Part shown: positions 52,351-62,014 of the stretch, in pieces
Position numbering within the stretch: position 1 is the first letter of the stretch
How the letters are laid out: every line of letters begins with the position of its first letter
DNA from: JBFONV01 sp040779335
Lineage (GTDB): Bacteria; Pseudomonadota; Gammaproteobacteria; Enterobacterales; Alteromonadaceae
Reading direction: 5' to 3'
Length of the DNA stretch: 64,000 bases
Assembly: GCA_040779335.1 (NCBI GenBank)
Contig: JBFONV010000003.1
Location: 372,001 to 436,000, forward strand
Made by a program: the position numbers and the translations under genes
Notes under the pieces: generated by a model
Database searches by the model: none
Seen by the model: only the letters and a program-made list of their open reading frames with translations
What the model was told of the DNA's origin: nothing

Positions 52351-53379
52351 ATGACAATTAAAGTAGGAATTAATGGGTTTGGCCGTATCGGTCGTTTTGT
52401 ATTTAGAGCAGCAGCGCAACGAGAAGATTTAGAAGTTGTTGGCATTAACGATCTTATAGACGTTGATTATATGGCGTACATGCTTAAATATGATTCTACT
52501 CATGGCCGCTTTAACGGAACCGTAGAAGTACTAGACGGAAATTTAGTTGTAAACGGTAAAACAATCCGCGTTAGCGCTGAACGAGATCCAAGTGCTCTAA
52601 AGTGGAACGAAATCAATGTTGACGTTGTTGTTGAATCAACCGGATTATTTTTAACCGATGAAACCGCACGCAAACATATTGAAGCTGGCGCCAAAAAGGT
52701 GGTCATGTCTGCTCCATCTAAAGATGATACGCCGATGTTTGTTAATGGTGTTAATCTCAATACATACGCTGGACAAGACATCGTTTCCAATGCGTCATGT
52801 ACTACAAACTGTTTAGCGCCGATAGCTAAAGTACTTAATGACAATTGGGGAATTGTTGACGGTTTAATGACAACCGTACATGCAACAACGGCAACTCAAA
52901 AAACAGTAGACAGTCCTTCTGGCAAGGATTGGCGTGGTGGTCGTGGCGCTGGGCAGAATATAATACCATCATCAACGGGCGCAGCTAAAGCAGTAGGTAA
53001 AGTGATCCCAGAGCTGAATGGCAAGCTAACAGGAATGGCATTTCGAGTACCTACCCCGAACGTTTCTGTCGTTGATTTAACCGTAAATTTAGCGAAAAGT
53101 GCCAGCTACCAAGAAATATGTGACGCGATGAAAGCAGCATCACTTGGCGAACTAAAAGGGATATTGGGTTATACCGAAGATCAGGTTGTCTCAAATGATT
53201 TTATTGGCGAAACCTGTACATCGGTATTTGACGCAGGTGCTGGGATAGCATTAACAGATAAATTTGTTAAAGTGGTTTCTTGGTATGATAACGAAATTGG
53301 TTATTCTAACAAAGTGCTAGATTTAGTGGCTTATGTAATGAGTTACGAAAGTTCAAAATCTATTCTAAAATCTGCTTAA
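52351..53379 (+). CDS. gapA: Glyceraldehyde-3-phosphate dehydrogenase
   Basis: 342 residues from the ATG at 52351, chosen because GGGGA precedes it and the protein then begins TIKVGINGFGRIGR. The upstream in-frame start at 52294 runs through the HexR site. Catalytic motif SNASCTTNCLAPI (near residue 150) and WYDNEIGYSNKVLDL at the end are canonical. It catalyses the NAD-linked step that joins Entner-Doudoroff-derived GAP to lower glycolysis. Its own terminator follows; HexR regulation is supported by the operator upstream. Confidence 0.95.
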   Translation: MTIKVGINGFGRIGRFVFRAAAQREDLEVVGINDLIDVDYMAYMLKYDSTHGRFNGTVEVLDGNLVVNGKTIRVSAERDPSALKWNEINVDVVVESTGLFLTDETARKHIEAGAKKVVMSAPSKDDTPMFVNGVNLNTYAGQDIVSNASCTTNCLAPIAKVLNDNWGIVDGLMTTVHATTATQKTVDSPSGKDWRGGRGAGQNIIPSSTGAAKAVGKVIPELNGKLTGMAFRVPTPNVSVVDLTVNLAKSASYQEICDAMKAASLGELKGILGYTEDQVVSNDFIGETCTSVFDAGAGIALTDKFVKVVSWYDNEIGYSNKVLDLVAYVMSYESSKSILKSA

Positions 53380-53407
53380 ATAGCCACTAAACTATTTATA
53401 TAATAGT

Positions 53408-53436
53408 AAAAAGCCAGTTATGAAACTGGCTTTTTT
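53408..53436 (+). terminator. Terminator of gapA
   Basis: Perfect 12-bp stem (53408-53419 with 53424-53435) ending in six T. Confidence 0.92.
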
Positions 53437-53479
53437 GTGCATTCTTTTTTGTTAAAAAAATATAGTGATTCAATCTTAT

Positions 53480-53517
53480 AAAAAAGGGCAAGTAGTTAAC
53501 ACTGCTTGCCCTTTTTT
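53480..53517 (-). terminator. Terminator of the zwf-eda operon
   Basis: A 17-bp stem (53480-53496 with 53501-53517, one wobble) with a TAAC loop and a T-run on the minus strand, 3 bp after the eda stop. Confidence 0.92.
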
Positions 53518-53519
53518 AA

Positions 53520-54170
53520 TCAGCTGTTAATGTGTGCTAATGCTTGGTTGGCTAGCGTGGTAATTGCTGACCAATTTTTTGTTCTCACGATTTCGTCGGT
53601 AACTAACCATGAACCACCGCAACAAGAAACATTAGGTAATGCTAAATAATCTTTGATGTTGTTGATATTAATCCCGCCTGTTGGGCAAAATTTAATATCA
53701 GGAAAAGGGCCTCCTATTGATTGAATGGCTTTTACGCCACCAGAAGCTTCCGCGGGGAAAAACTTAAGATGATCATAGCCACTATCAATAGCGTCCATCA
53801 TTTCTGAAATAGAAGAAATCCCCGGGATCAAGGCGATTTTGCCAGCAGTTCCAGCTTGAAGTAAATCTTTAGTCAAACCAGGGCTGATAGCAAATTTTGC
53901 TCCCGCATCATAAGATTGCTGTAGCTGTTCTTTATTAGTCACTGTTCCTGCACCTATTACGGCTTCAGGTAGTTCTTTTGCGATGGTATTGATAACATCG
54001 AGTGCTGAAGGCGTTCTTAAGGTAACTTCTAATACTTTAATACCTGATGTTAAAAGTGCTTCTGCAATAGGTAGTGCATCGGCTACATCTTTAATTACCA
54101 AAACAGGTACAATAGGACCCATCGCAAATAAGTCTTGTGGCGATACTTGCCAATTCTTTAATACCGTCAT
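53520..54170 (-). CDS. eda: KDPG aldolase (2-dehydro-3-deoxy-phosphogluconate aldolase)
   Basis: 216 residues. It cleaves KDPG to pyruvate and glyceraldehyde-3-phosphate, the last step of the Entner-Doudoroff pathway. PIVPVLVIKD, LEVTLRTPSALDVI (catalytic Glu), GAGTV and the Schiff-base lysine in HLKFFPAEASGG (near residue 133) are all present. The start overlaps glk by 4 bp (ATGA). Last gene of the operon. Confidence 0.96.
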   Translation of the reverse strand: MTVLKNWQVSPQDLFAMGPIVPVLVIKDVADALPIAEALLTSGIKVLEVTLRTPSALDVINTIAKELPEAVIGAGTVTNKEQLQQSYDAGAKFAISPGLTKDLLQAGTAGKIALIPGISSISEMMDAIDSGYDHLKFFPAEASGGVKAIQSIGGPFPDIKFCPTGGININNIKDYLALPNVSCCGGSWLVTDEIVRTKNWSAITTLANQALAHINS

Positions 54171-55141
54171 AATTCCTCTGTATTGTGTTGGCGAAGGTAT
54201 GCCGAAGCCCCTAATATGCCTGGTTGTGATTCTGTAATAACAAACGTTGGGATTTCAAGATTGAAATGACTCAAACGCCCTTTTGATTCAAAGCGATTTC
54301 TAAATTCACTTGCTTTTAGAAAATCAATAAAACGAGGAACAATACCTCCCGCAATATATACACCGCCAAAACTACTGAGCGTTAGTGCAAGATTGCCAGC
54401 AAAACTCCCGAGAATTTTACAAAACTGATTAAGTGTTTTTACACATACTGAACAGCTATTATCTAACGCGCGTTGTGATATATCTTTTGCTAACAGTTGT
54501 GGTAACGAAAGATTCTCGATTGAAACAAAAGCTTGATATATTTGTTCTATTCCCATTCCTGACAGCAGTTGTTCATAGGAAACGTGTTGATACTTTGTTA
54601 AAAGAAACGTTAGAATTTGCTGCTCTGTTTCATCAATTGGGGCAAAGTCGACATGCCCGCCCTCACCACCAAGGCTTATCCAGTGGTCATCTACACAAAC
54701 AGCATTGGCAACACCAAGTCCAGTGCCTGGCCCACAAATAGAAATAGGTCGACCAGCAATAACACTGCCCGATCCAATTTGAATTTTTTGCGTATCATCT
54801 AATAAAGTTACGGCATGTGCGATAGCGGTGTAATCATTAATCAATAATAATTTATTTAAACCGAGTTCTTCTTTCAGCGCTGCTTGAGAAAAATTCCACG
54901 GCAAATTTGTCATGCAAATGAGATCGTTATCTACGGGACACGCAATGGCTAAACAAGCATTAATGGTTTGTCCATTAATCCCTTCACTTTCAATGTAGGT
55001 CTTAATGACACTAGCTAAACCGTCAAATTCACTGCAGGTATAAACTTTAAGCGCAGTAATATTGCCACTTGACTCAACTAAGCCAAGGCGAATATTGGTG
55101 CCACCGATATCAGCAACAAGGTTAGTAACAGGTATACTCAT
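54167..55141 (-). CDS. glk: Glucokinase
   Basis: 324 residues of the E. coli-type Glk family. The phosphate-binding loop LVADIGGTNIRLGLVES opens the protein, then INDYTAIAHAV (catalytic Asp) and GPGTGLGVAN. It phosphorylates glucose for entry into zwf. Coupled to edd (TAATG) and eda (ATGA). Its presence in this operon suggests that intracellular free glucose, not only PTS-derived glucose-6-P, is used. Confidence 0.95.
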   Translation of the reverse strand: MSIPVTNLVADIGGTNIRLGLVESSGNITALKVYTCSEFDGLASVIKTYIESEGINGQTINACLAIACPVDNDLICMTNLPWNFSQAALKEELGLNKLLLINDYTAIAHAVTLLDDTQKIQIGSGSVIAGRPISICGPGTGLGVANAVCVDDHWISLGGEGGHVDFAPIDETEQQILTFLLTKYQHVSYEQLLSGMGIEQIYQAFVSIENLSLPQLLAKDISQRALDNSCSVCVKTLNQFCKILGSFAGNLALTLSSFGGVYIAGGIVPRFIDFLKASEFRNRFESKGRLSHFNLEIPTFVITESQPGILGASAYLRQHNTEEL

Positions 55142-56979
55142 TACAGCGCGCCATCCTTTTGTTCATCATCAAATAATGAGCAAGCACCGGTTTCCGCTGA
55201 ACTTAAATTACGGCGCATAAAACCGAAAAGCTCGCGCCCCATGCCTTGATGATGACCATTAACGTCAAAACGGGCATTTTGGCGAGCGGCTAACTCATCT
55301 TCTGGCACTAATAATGTCAATGTACCTGATTCACCATCAACTAGAATCATGTCACCAGTTTGTACTTTTGCGATCAAACCGCCGTCCAGTGCTTCTGGGC
55401 ATAAATGTATCGCAGCAGGCACTTTACCTGATGCTCCAGACATACGACCATCAGTCACTAAAGCTACTTTAAAGCCTTTGTCTTGCAACACACCTAGTGG
55501 TGGCGTTAATTTATGTAATTCTGGCATGCCTCGCGCTTTAGGCCCTTGAAAGCGCACAACGGCAACAAAATCTTTTTCCAACTCTCCCGCTTTAAATGCG
55601 GTATCTAGTTCATGTTGATCTTCAAAAACAACCGCAGGCGCTTTAATAACAAAACTACCGTCACGTAAAGACGAGGTTTTTAAAACTGATACCCCTAAAT
55701 TGCCTTTTAACACTTTTAGGCCGCCATCGCTTTTAAACGGTTTGGCTACAGTGGCGATAACTTCATCATCACCTGATTCGCTCGCTCCATCTATCCATTT
55801 AAGCACACCATTTTCAATGACAGGCTTTTGGGTATATCGAGATAGCCCACGTCCACAAATTGTTTCAACATCTTCATAAACTAAACCTGCAGCGATTAGT
55901 TCTTTGAAGAGTAATGCCATGCCGCCCGCTTGTTCAAAATGGTTAATATCGGCATGTCCATTAGGGTAGATACGTGTCAATAACGGTACTGCATCTGACA
56001 AATCATTAAAATCTTGAAAATTAATAATAATTCCTGCCGCTTTAGCAAACGCAATAATGTGCATGGTTAAATTCGTTGAGCCACCCGTCGCCAATAAGGC
56101 AACGATAGCATTAACGATTGATCGCTCATCAATCATCTTACCAACTGGCATGTAATTGCCTGATTGTTGTGTCAATCGAGTTACTTGTTTAGCCGCTGCT
56201 TTGGTTAATTCTTCACGTAATAATGTATTAGGAGGAACAAAAGAAGCTCCAGGTAAATGCAAGCCCATTACTTCGACTACCAACTGATTGGAGTTAGCCG
56301 TTCCAAAAAAGGTACAAGTACCAGCGCTATGATAAGACGCAGATTCTGCTTCTAATAACGCTTCTTCGTCTACTTCGCCCTTGGCAAATTGCTGACGTAC
56401 ACGCGCTTTTTCTTTATTCGGGATCCCTGAAGGCATTGGACCTGCAGGCACAAAAACCGTTGGCAAGTGACCAAATGTCATGGTCGAGATAAGTAAACCT
56501 GGAACAATCTTGTCGCAGATACCAAGCATTAACGCACCGTCAAACATATTATGTGACAAGGCAACCGCGGTTGCCATAGCAATAACATCTCGACTCATTA
56601 AGCTAAGATCCATGCCAGGTTGCCCTTGCGTCACACCATCACACATTGCCGGAACACCACCAGCAAATTGCGCAACACCGCCAGTTTCTCTAACGGCCGC
56701 TTTAATAATTTGAGGGTAAGTTTCATACGGTTGGTGAGCGGATAACATATCGTTATACGCGGACACTATCGCGATATCAGAATGGTTAATTCCTCGCAAT
56801 TTTTGTTTATCTTCTTTACCACAAGCCGCAAAACCATGCGCTAAATTACCACATGATAAACTCGCTCTGTGCACGGTTGTCGATTTAGCCGCATCTATTT
56901 TTGCTAAGTACGCTTCACGAGATACTTTACTGCGCGCTATAATTCGTTCGGTAATTCTTACTATATCTTTATTCATCAT
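55141..56979 (-). CDS. edd: 6-phosphogluconate dehydratase
   Basis: 612 residues. An iron-sulfur dehydratase of the IlvD/Edd family that makes KDPG from 6-phosphogluconate. MCDGVTQGQPGMDLSLMSRDVIAM and GALMLGICDKIVPG carry the cluster cysteines, TCTFFGTANSNQ and VALVTDGRMSGASGKVPAAIH complete the signature. Starts ATGATG within the pgl stop (TAATG). Central gene of the Entner-Doudoroff operon. Confidence 0.96.
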   Translation of the reverse strand: MMNKDIVRITERIIARSKVSREAYLAKIDAAKSTTVHRASLSCGNLAHGFAACGKEDKQKLRGINHSDIAIVSAYNDMLSAHQPYETYPQIIKAAVRETGGVAQFAGGVPAMCDGVTQGQPGMDLSLMSRDVIAMATAVALSHNMFDGALMLGICDKIVPGLLISTMTFGHLPTVFVPAGPMPSGIPNKEKARVRQQFAKGEVDEEALLEAESASYHSAGTCTFFGTANSNQLVVEVMGLHLPGASFVPPNTLLREELTKAAAKQVTRLTQQSGNYMPVGKMIDERSIVNAIVALLATGGSTNLTMHIIAFAKAAGIIINFQDFNDLSDAVPLLTRIYPNGHADINHFEQAGGMALLFKELIAAGLVYEDVETICGRGLSRYTQKPVIENGVLKWIDGASESGDDEVIATVAKPFKSDGGLKVLKGNLGVSVLKTSSLRDGSFVIKAPAVVFEDQHELDTAFKAGELEKDFVAVVRFQGPKARGMPELHKLTPPLGVLQDKGFKVALVTDGRMSGASGKVPAAIHLCPEALDGGLIAKVQTGDMILVDGESGTLTLLVPEDELAARQNARFDVNGHHQGMGRELFGFMRRNLSSAETGACSLFDDEQKDGAL

Positions 56980-57674
56980 TATTCCGCCCAGTAGACTTGT
57001 GTGTTTACTTCAGGGTGTTGCAAAAAGGCTCTTATTGGCATACTCAATATGTCGTCGCCTAAAATAGCTTTATCCAACACCGCTTTTTTATTCAAGCCGC
57101 TAATATGTAAAAACGTATTCTCGCTGGAGATTAAGCTGGTAAAAGTAAAGGTGATCCGTTCATGCGGGGCCGTTTTAGGCACTACTTTCATTAAAGCCTT
57201 TTCATTATCTGGTGCTAAAGCGACAGAAATTTGTTCGCTACAAGGGAATAATGATGCTGTATGGCCATCTTCACCCATACCTAAAATCAAGACATCGAAA
57301 GGTAACAGCGAAGATTTTGCCGCTAAATTCAAATCAGCTAACATTTCTTCACATAAGCGTTCACCCTGTTTTAGGTGAAAAAATTTAGCGTCACTTGCTT
57401 TGTTTTGAATTAAATTTTCAAATACTAATCGCGTATTACTGGCTTCATCGTCAATATTGACCCAACGCTCATCAGCTAACGTTATCGTGATTTTTTTCCA
57501 AGGGAGTTCTTTTTGCGACAATAAATTAAAGAATCCTTTTGGCGTTGAACCACCCGACACGGCAATACTCGCATGCCCTTTAGAGGCAACGGCTTTAGTT
57601 AAGATATTGGCAACCTTATCGGCAAGATCCATATCCAACTGGTCGCGATTGTTAAATTCGTTTATTTGATACAT
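56979..57674 (-). CDS. pgl: 6-phosphogluconolactonase
   Basis: 231 residues of the DevB/SOL type. AVSGGSTPKGFFNLL near the N-terminus, TLADERWVNIDDEASNTRL, and LILGMGEDGHTASLFP mark the family. It hydrolyses 6-phosphogluconolactone from Zwf. One-base overlaps (TAATG) with zwf upstream and edd downstream show tight coupling. Confidence 0.94.
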   Translation of the reverse strand: MYQINEFNNRDQLDMDLADKVANILTKAVASKGHASIAVSGGSTPKGFFNLLSQKELPWKKITITLADERWVNIDDEASNTRLVFENLIQNKASDAKFFHLKQGERLCEEMLADLNLAAKSSLLPFDVLILGMGEDGHTASLFPCSEQISVALAPDNEKALMKVVPKTAPHERITFTFTSLISSENTFLHISGLNKKAVLDKAILGDDILSMPIRAFLQHPEVNTQVYWAE

Positions 57675-59143
57675 TACTCAACCCACTGACGATCATCACG
57701 TGCTATTAATGATATAGATGAAACCGGCCCCCAAGAGCCGGCAGGATAAGGTTTAGGCTTTTCATTGGTTGACTGCCACGCATCAATAATTCCATCTACC
57801 CACGACCAAGCAGCTTCTACTTCATCGCGGCTAACGAATAATGATTGGTTACCATTAACAATTTCAAGCATTAAGCGTTCGTAAGCATCCACAACACGAG
57901 CATTGTCATAAGTATCAGAAAAGCTCAAATCCAGTTTATTTTCCTGAATAAGCATTTGTGACGCTATACCGGGTATTTTATTCATCATTTGCAACTCTAC
58001 CCCTTCATCAGGTTGCAAACGAATGGTTAACTTATTAGCTGGCAATTGGCTGTAACTTTCTTTAAAGATATTGTGTGGCTGTTCTTTAAAGTGAACAACA
58101 ATTTCGCTGTGTTTTGTCGGCATACGTTTACCCGTTCTTAAATAGAAAGGTACGCCAGACCAGCGCCAATTATCAATTTCAGCCTTGATGGCAACGAAGC
58201 TTTCGGTATTACTATTTTCATTGGCACCTTCCTCGTTTAAATAACCTGGTACCGGAACGCCGTTTAAATATCCGTCGCCGTATTGACCACGCACGGTTTT
58301 ATCTTTGATATTTTGTCTTGTAATTGGCGTTAACGCTTTGATCGCTTTTAATTTCTCGGCTCTGATACTGCTAGCACTAAGATCAGCAGGTGGTTCCATC
58401 GCCAATAGTGATAATATCTGCAACAGATGATTTTGAACCATGTCACGCATTTGACCCGCATCATCGTAAAAACCCCAACGACCTTCTATACCAACACTTT
58501 CAGCAACAGTAATTTGTACATGATCAATACAGTTACGATCCCAATTAGTGGTAAATAGTGAGTTGGCAAAACGTAATACTAATAAATTAAGTACGGTTTC
58601 TTTCCCTAAATAATGGTCAATACGGTAAATTTGTTCTTCGTTAAAATAACGAGAGACCTGATCATTAATCACTTTTGAAGAAGCTAAACAATGACCGATA
58701 GGCTTTTCCATGATCACTTGGTCTTGAGGCGCTATTAAATTTGCTTCATGTAAGCCGTCACAAATATCACCGTATATAGCTGGAGGTGTTGAAAAATAGT
58801 AAATACGTTTTTCGTGGCCATTCGTTAATGTTGTAGCAAGGTGCTTATAAGATGCTACAGCCTTGAAATCTAGCGTCTGATAGACCAAACGAGCTATAAA
58901 TCGCTGTAAAACCTCTTTATTTAACTCTTCACTAATAAATGTGCGCAAACTTTCTTCAACAATCTCAGCAAACTCTTTCAATTCATGTTCTTGACGAGCG
59001 ACACCTACGATCCGGCTTTCTGCGTTTAATAAACCTGCGCAATCAAGTTGATATAGCGCGGGTAACAATTTACGGCGTGATAAATCGCCTAAAACGCCGA
59101 AAATGATGATTTCGCTGGGTGACTGACTATCAATTTTTTTCAT
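57674..59143 (-). CDS. zwf: Glucose-6-phosphate 1-dehydrogenase
   Basis: 489 residues. The NADP fold begins IIIFGVLGDLSRRKLLPALYQL (a G-x-x-G-D-L start). The active-site RIDHYLGKETVLNLLVLRFAN is near residue 176 with the catalytic His downstream in the usual place. First gene of zwf-pgl-edd-glk-eda and the likely target of the HexR boxes 25-100 bp upstream. Divergent from hexR. Confidence 0.96.
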   Translation of the reverse strand: MKKIDSQSPSEIIIFGVLGDLSRRKLLPALYQLDCAGLLNAESRIVGVARQEHELKEFAEIVEESLRTFISEELNKEVLQRFIARLVYQTLDFKAVASYKHLATTLTNGHEKRIYYFSTPPAIYGDICDGLHEANLIAPQDQVIMEKPIGHCLASSKVINDQVSRYFNEEQIYRIDHYLGKETVLNLLVLRFANSLFTTNWDRNCIDHVQITVAESVGIEGRWGFYDDAGQMRDMVQNHLLQILSLLAMEPPADLSASSIRAEKLKAIKALTPITRQNIKDKTVRGQYGDGYLNGVPVPGYLNEEGANENSNTESFVAIKAEIDNWRWSGVPFYLRTGKRMPTKHSEIVVHFKEQPHNIFKESYSQLPANKLTIRLQPDEGVELQMMNKIPGIASQMLIQENKLDLSFSDTYDNARVVDAYERLMLEIVNGNQSLFVSRDEVEAAWSWVDGIIDAWQSTNEKPKPYPAGSWGPVSSISLIARDDRQWVE

Positions 59144-59167
59144 AAATCTTATCTCGAGTCTACTCGT

Positions 59168-59182
59168 TGTAACTAAACTACA
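59168..59182. promoter_or_regulatory. HexR-like operator proximal to zwf
   Basis: TGTAACTAAACTACA, a 15-bp palindrome-like HexR site ending 25 bp from the zwf ATG. It differs from the box at 59229 at four positions but keeps the TGTAA and CTACA half-sites. Confidence 0.7.
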
Positions 59183-59228
59183 TTAACCCCTAATTTAACC
59201 AGTGTTTCGGCATCAGTAAAGAACTTTT

Positions 59229-59243
59229 TGTAATTTTACTACA
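59229..59243. promoter_or_regulatory. HexR-like operator between zwf and hexR
   Basis: TGTAATTTTACTACA, identical to the gapA site. It lies 86 bp upstream of zwf and 187 bp upstream of hexR, so it could control both divergent promoters. Confidence 0.8.
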
Positions 59244-59429
59244 TTTTGAGGTTTTCGTTTATATTTAACGGCGAGAGTAATACAATTACTCTGATTAATT
59301 ATTAAACATTTGCAAAATTAAACCATTTTGATTTATATTAAGGCCAATTATGAAATAAAGTTTCATTTTCTTTGTTCTTTATCCAGAAAATAAATTACAA
59401 TAATTGAAATGATCTAGGATCACAGTTTA

Positions 59430-60278
59430 ATGAATATATTAGAAAAGATTGCCAACGAACTAGACACGTTCAGCAAATCTGAACGAAAAGTTGCAGAGGT
59501 TATACTCTCTTCTCCAAGCACAGTTATTCATGCAAGTATAGCGGCCCTCGCCAAGCAGGCAAATATTAGTGAACCTACGGTGAATAGATTTTGCAGAAGA
59601 CTAGACACCAAAGGCTACCCTGATTTTAAACTACATTTGGCCCAAAGTTTGGCTAACGGTACGCCTTATGTTAACCGTCACGTTGATGAAAATGATACTG
59701 CGGATGAATATACCGCAAAAATTTTTGAATCAACCATGGCAAGCCTTGAATTGGCTCGTAAAAGTTTAGATACCGGTACCATCAATCGCTCGGTCGATTT
59801 ATTAACCCAAGCTAATAAAATTTCATTCTTTGGCTTAGGTGCATCGGCTGTAGTAGCCCATGATGCGCAAAACAAGTTCTTCCGTTTTAATGTTCCTGTG
59901 GTTTATTTTGATGACATATTAATGCAAAGAATGAGTGCTATTAATAGTCAACAAGGCGATGTAGTGGTGGTTATTTCTCACACCGGACGCACCAAGTCAT
60001 TAGTTGAAGTGGCAAGTTTGGCGAAAGAAAATGATGCCACGGTCATAGGCATAACAACAGCGGGAACGCCATTGGCAAAAGAATGCAATATGGTTTTATC
60101 TGTTGATGTCGCCGAAGATACCGATTTATATATGCCAATGTCCTCACGGATAGCACAATTAACGCTCATTGATATATTAGCGACGGGCTTCACCCTTCGT
60201 CGTGGTACCAAATTTAGAGATAATCTTAAAAAAGTAAAAGACAGTTTAAGAAGCTCAAGATTCGAACGTAAAGAATAA
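59430..60278 (+). CDS. hexR: HexR, RpiR-family regulator of central carbon metabolism
   Basis: 282 residues. N-terminal HTH of the RpiR family (LAKQANISEPTVNRFCRRLDTKGYPDF, about residues 38-65) and a C-terminal SIS sugar-phosphate domain (KISFFGLGASAVVAHDAQNKFFR, VVVVISHTGRTKSLVEVA). In Pseudomonas and Shewanella HexR binds TGTAATTAAATTACA sites and responds to KDPG. Here the nearby operators support the same role. Divergent from the zwf operon and upstream of pykA. Confidence 0.94.
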   Translation: MNILEKIANELDTFSKSERKVAEVILSSPSTVIHASIAALAKQANISEPTVNRFCRRLDTKGYPDFKLHLAQSLANGTPYVNRHVDENDTADEYTAKIFESTMASLELARKSLDTGTINRSVDLLTQANKISFFGLGASAVVAHDAQNKFFRFNVPVVYFDDILMQRMSAINSQQGDVVVVISHTGRTKSLVEVASLAKENDATVIGITTAGTPLAKECNMVLSVDVAEDTDLYMPMSSRIAQLTLIDILATGFTLRRGTKFRDNLKKVKDSLRSSRFERKE

Positions 60279-60383
60279 ACCTGTCACTGTCATCATGGGT
60301 TCATAATTTACCAGTGCGCTGTTCAATGCGTAAAAGGTCGCCCTAAAGTAAGTGTTAAATAGAAATTAATAATAAGGATTAGA

Positions 60384-61835
60384 ATGCCTAGAAGAACAAA
60401 AATAGTTGCAACCTTAGGTCCAGCAACTGACGATAGAGAAACGTTAAAGAAAGTATTAGCCGCCGGTGCTAATGTTGTTCGTTTAAATTTCTCTCATGGT
60501 GCTCCACAAGATCACATTGATCGCGCTAACATGGTTAGAGAGTTAGCTAAAGAACTAGGCGTTTACGTAGGCATTCTCGGTGATTTGCAAGGACCTAAAA
60601 TTCGCGTGTCGACTTTTAAAAATGGTCCTATCAGACTAGCAATAGGCGATAAGTTTGAACTTGATGCAACACTTGCTAAAGGTGAAGGTTGTCAAGAAAA
60701 AGTTGGTATAGATTACAAGGCCTTGCCTCACGATGTAGTTACGGGTGATATATTGTTGCTCGACGATGGGCGTGTACAACTTAAAGTATTATCAACAACT
60801 GAAACGTCAGTTTTTACTGAAGTGACTATTGGTGGCCCACTCTCTAACAATAAAGGCATCAATCGTAAAGGTGGTGGTCTCTCTGCTTCGGCATTAACCG
60901 AAAAAGATAAAGAAGATATTAAATTGGCTGCTAAGCTTAATGCTGATTTTCTTGCCGTGTCTTTTCCACGCGACGCGGCTGATATGAGGGAAGCGCGTTT
61001 ACTTGCTCAGGAAGCTGGCTGCGATGCGCAACTAGTATCAAAAATTGAACGCGCAGAAGCAGTAAATGATAATAAAGTACTTGATGAAATCATATTGGCA
61101 TCAGATGTTGTTATGGTTGCTCGTGGTGATTTAGGTGTTGAAATCGGTGATGCCGAATTAGTGGGTAAACAAAAGCATATTATTGCGCGTAGTCGTCAAT
61201 TAAATCGTGTCGTTATTACCGCGACGCAAATGATGGAAACAATGATAGAGCAACCCATGCCAACTAGGGCGGAAGTCATGGATGTTGCCAATGCGGTACT
61301 TGATGGTACCGATGCTGTGATGTTGTCAGCAGAAACCGCCGCCGGTAAATATCCAGTTGAAACGGTTGAAGCTATGGCTAATGTCTGTTTAGGCGCAGAA
61401 AGACAGCGCTCGGTCACTAAATCAGGTCATCGTATTGAACTGATGTTTTCAGAGGTTTCTGAAACTATCGCGCTTTCAGCTATGTATGCAGCTAACCATT
61501 TAGATGGTGTTAAAGCGATTATAGCGCTGACAGAGTCGGGACATACCAGTAAAATAATGTCGCGTATCACTTCGGGCTTGCCTATTTATTCATTATCAAG
61601 ACACGACAAAACATTAAGCGAAACCGCTATTTACCGTGGTGTTTATCCAGTGTTGTTTGATTCAACACACAGCGACCACAGTAATTTAGCTGATAAAGTG
61701 TTACGTGAAGTTGTGCAGAAATCTGATTTAGCACTGGGTGATATAGTCATATTCACTCACGGAGATTTAATGGAAACCGTTGGCGCAACCAATACCTTGA
61801 AAGTCTTAAAGGTAACAAAGGCGCACGTACACTAA
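60384..61835 (+). CDS. pykA: Pyruvate kinase, PykA type
   Basis: 483 residues. RRTKIVATLGPATDDRETLKK opens the protein, followed by VRLNFSHG, GDLQGPKIRVSTF and the active-site helix LASDVVMVARGDLGVEIGD. MPTRAEVMDVANAVLDGTDAVMLSAETAAGKYP is intact. The close match to E. coli PykA (AMP-activated type II) rather than PykF is by eye. It turns PEP into pyruvate at the end of the pathway fed by Eda. 105 bp after hexR, with its own terminator. Confidence 0.94.
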   Translation: MPRRTKIVATLGPATDDRETLKKVLAAGANVVRLNFSHGAPQDHIDRANMVRELAKELGVYVGILGDLQGPKIRVSTFKNGPIRLAIGDKFELDATLAKGEGCQEKVGIDYKALPHDVVTGDILLLDDGRVQLKVLSTTETSVFTEVTIGGPLSNNKGINRKGGGLSASALTEKDKEDIKLAAKLNADFLAVSFPRDAADMREARLLAQEAGCDAQLVSKIERAEAVNDNKVLDEIILASDVVMVARGDLGVEIGDAELVGKQKHIIARSRQLNRVVITATQMMETMIEQPMPTRAEVMDVANAVLDGTDAVMLSAETAAGKYPVETVEAMANVCLGAERQRSVTKSGHRIELMFSEVSETIALSAMYAANHLDGVKAIIALTESGHTSKIMSRITSGLPIYSLSRHDKTLSETAIYRGVYPVLFDSTHSDHSNLADKVLREVVQKSDLALGDIVIFTHGDLMETVGATNTLKVLKVTKAHVH

Positions 61836-61855
61836 TATCGCAATTTATTAGCGTT

Positions 61856-61881
61856 AAAAGGTAGCTACGGCTACCTTTTTT
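61856..61881 (+). terminator. Terminator of pykA
   Basis: 10-bp perfect stem (61856-61865 with 61870-61879) with a TACG loop, followed by Ts. Confidence 0.92.
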
Positions 61882-62014
61882 ATTGTGCTGAATTAATAGC
61901 CAACCTTTAGTTGATATATTAATTTATTAAAATTTGTATCACTATTCTGCAATTATATGTAATCAAATGCTACAGTTAGCGACATATTCAAGACACTTAT
62001 CGAGAGAGAATTCA

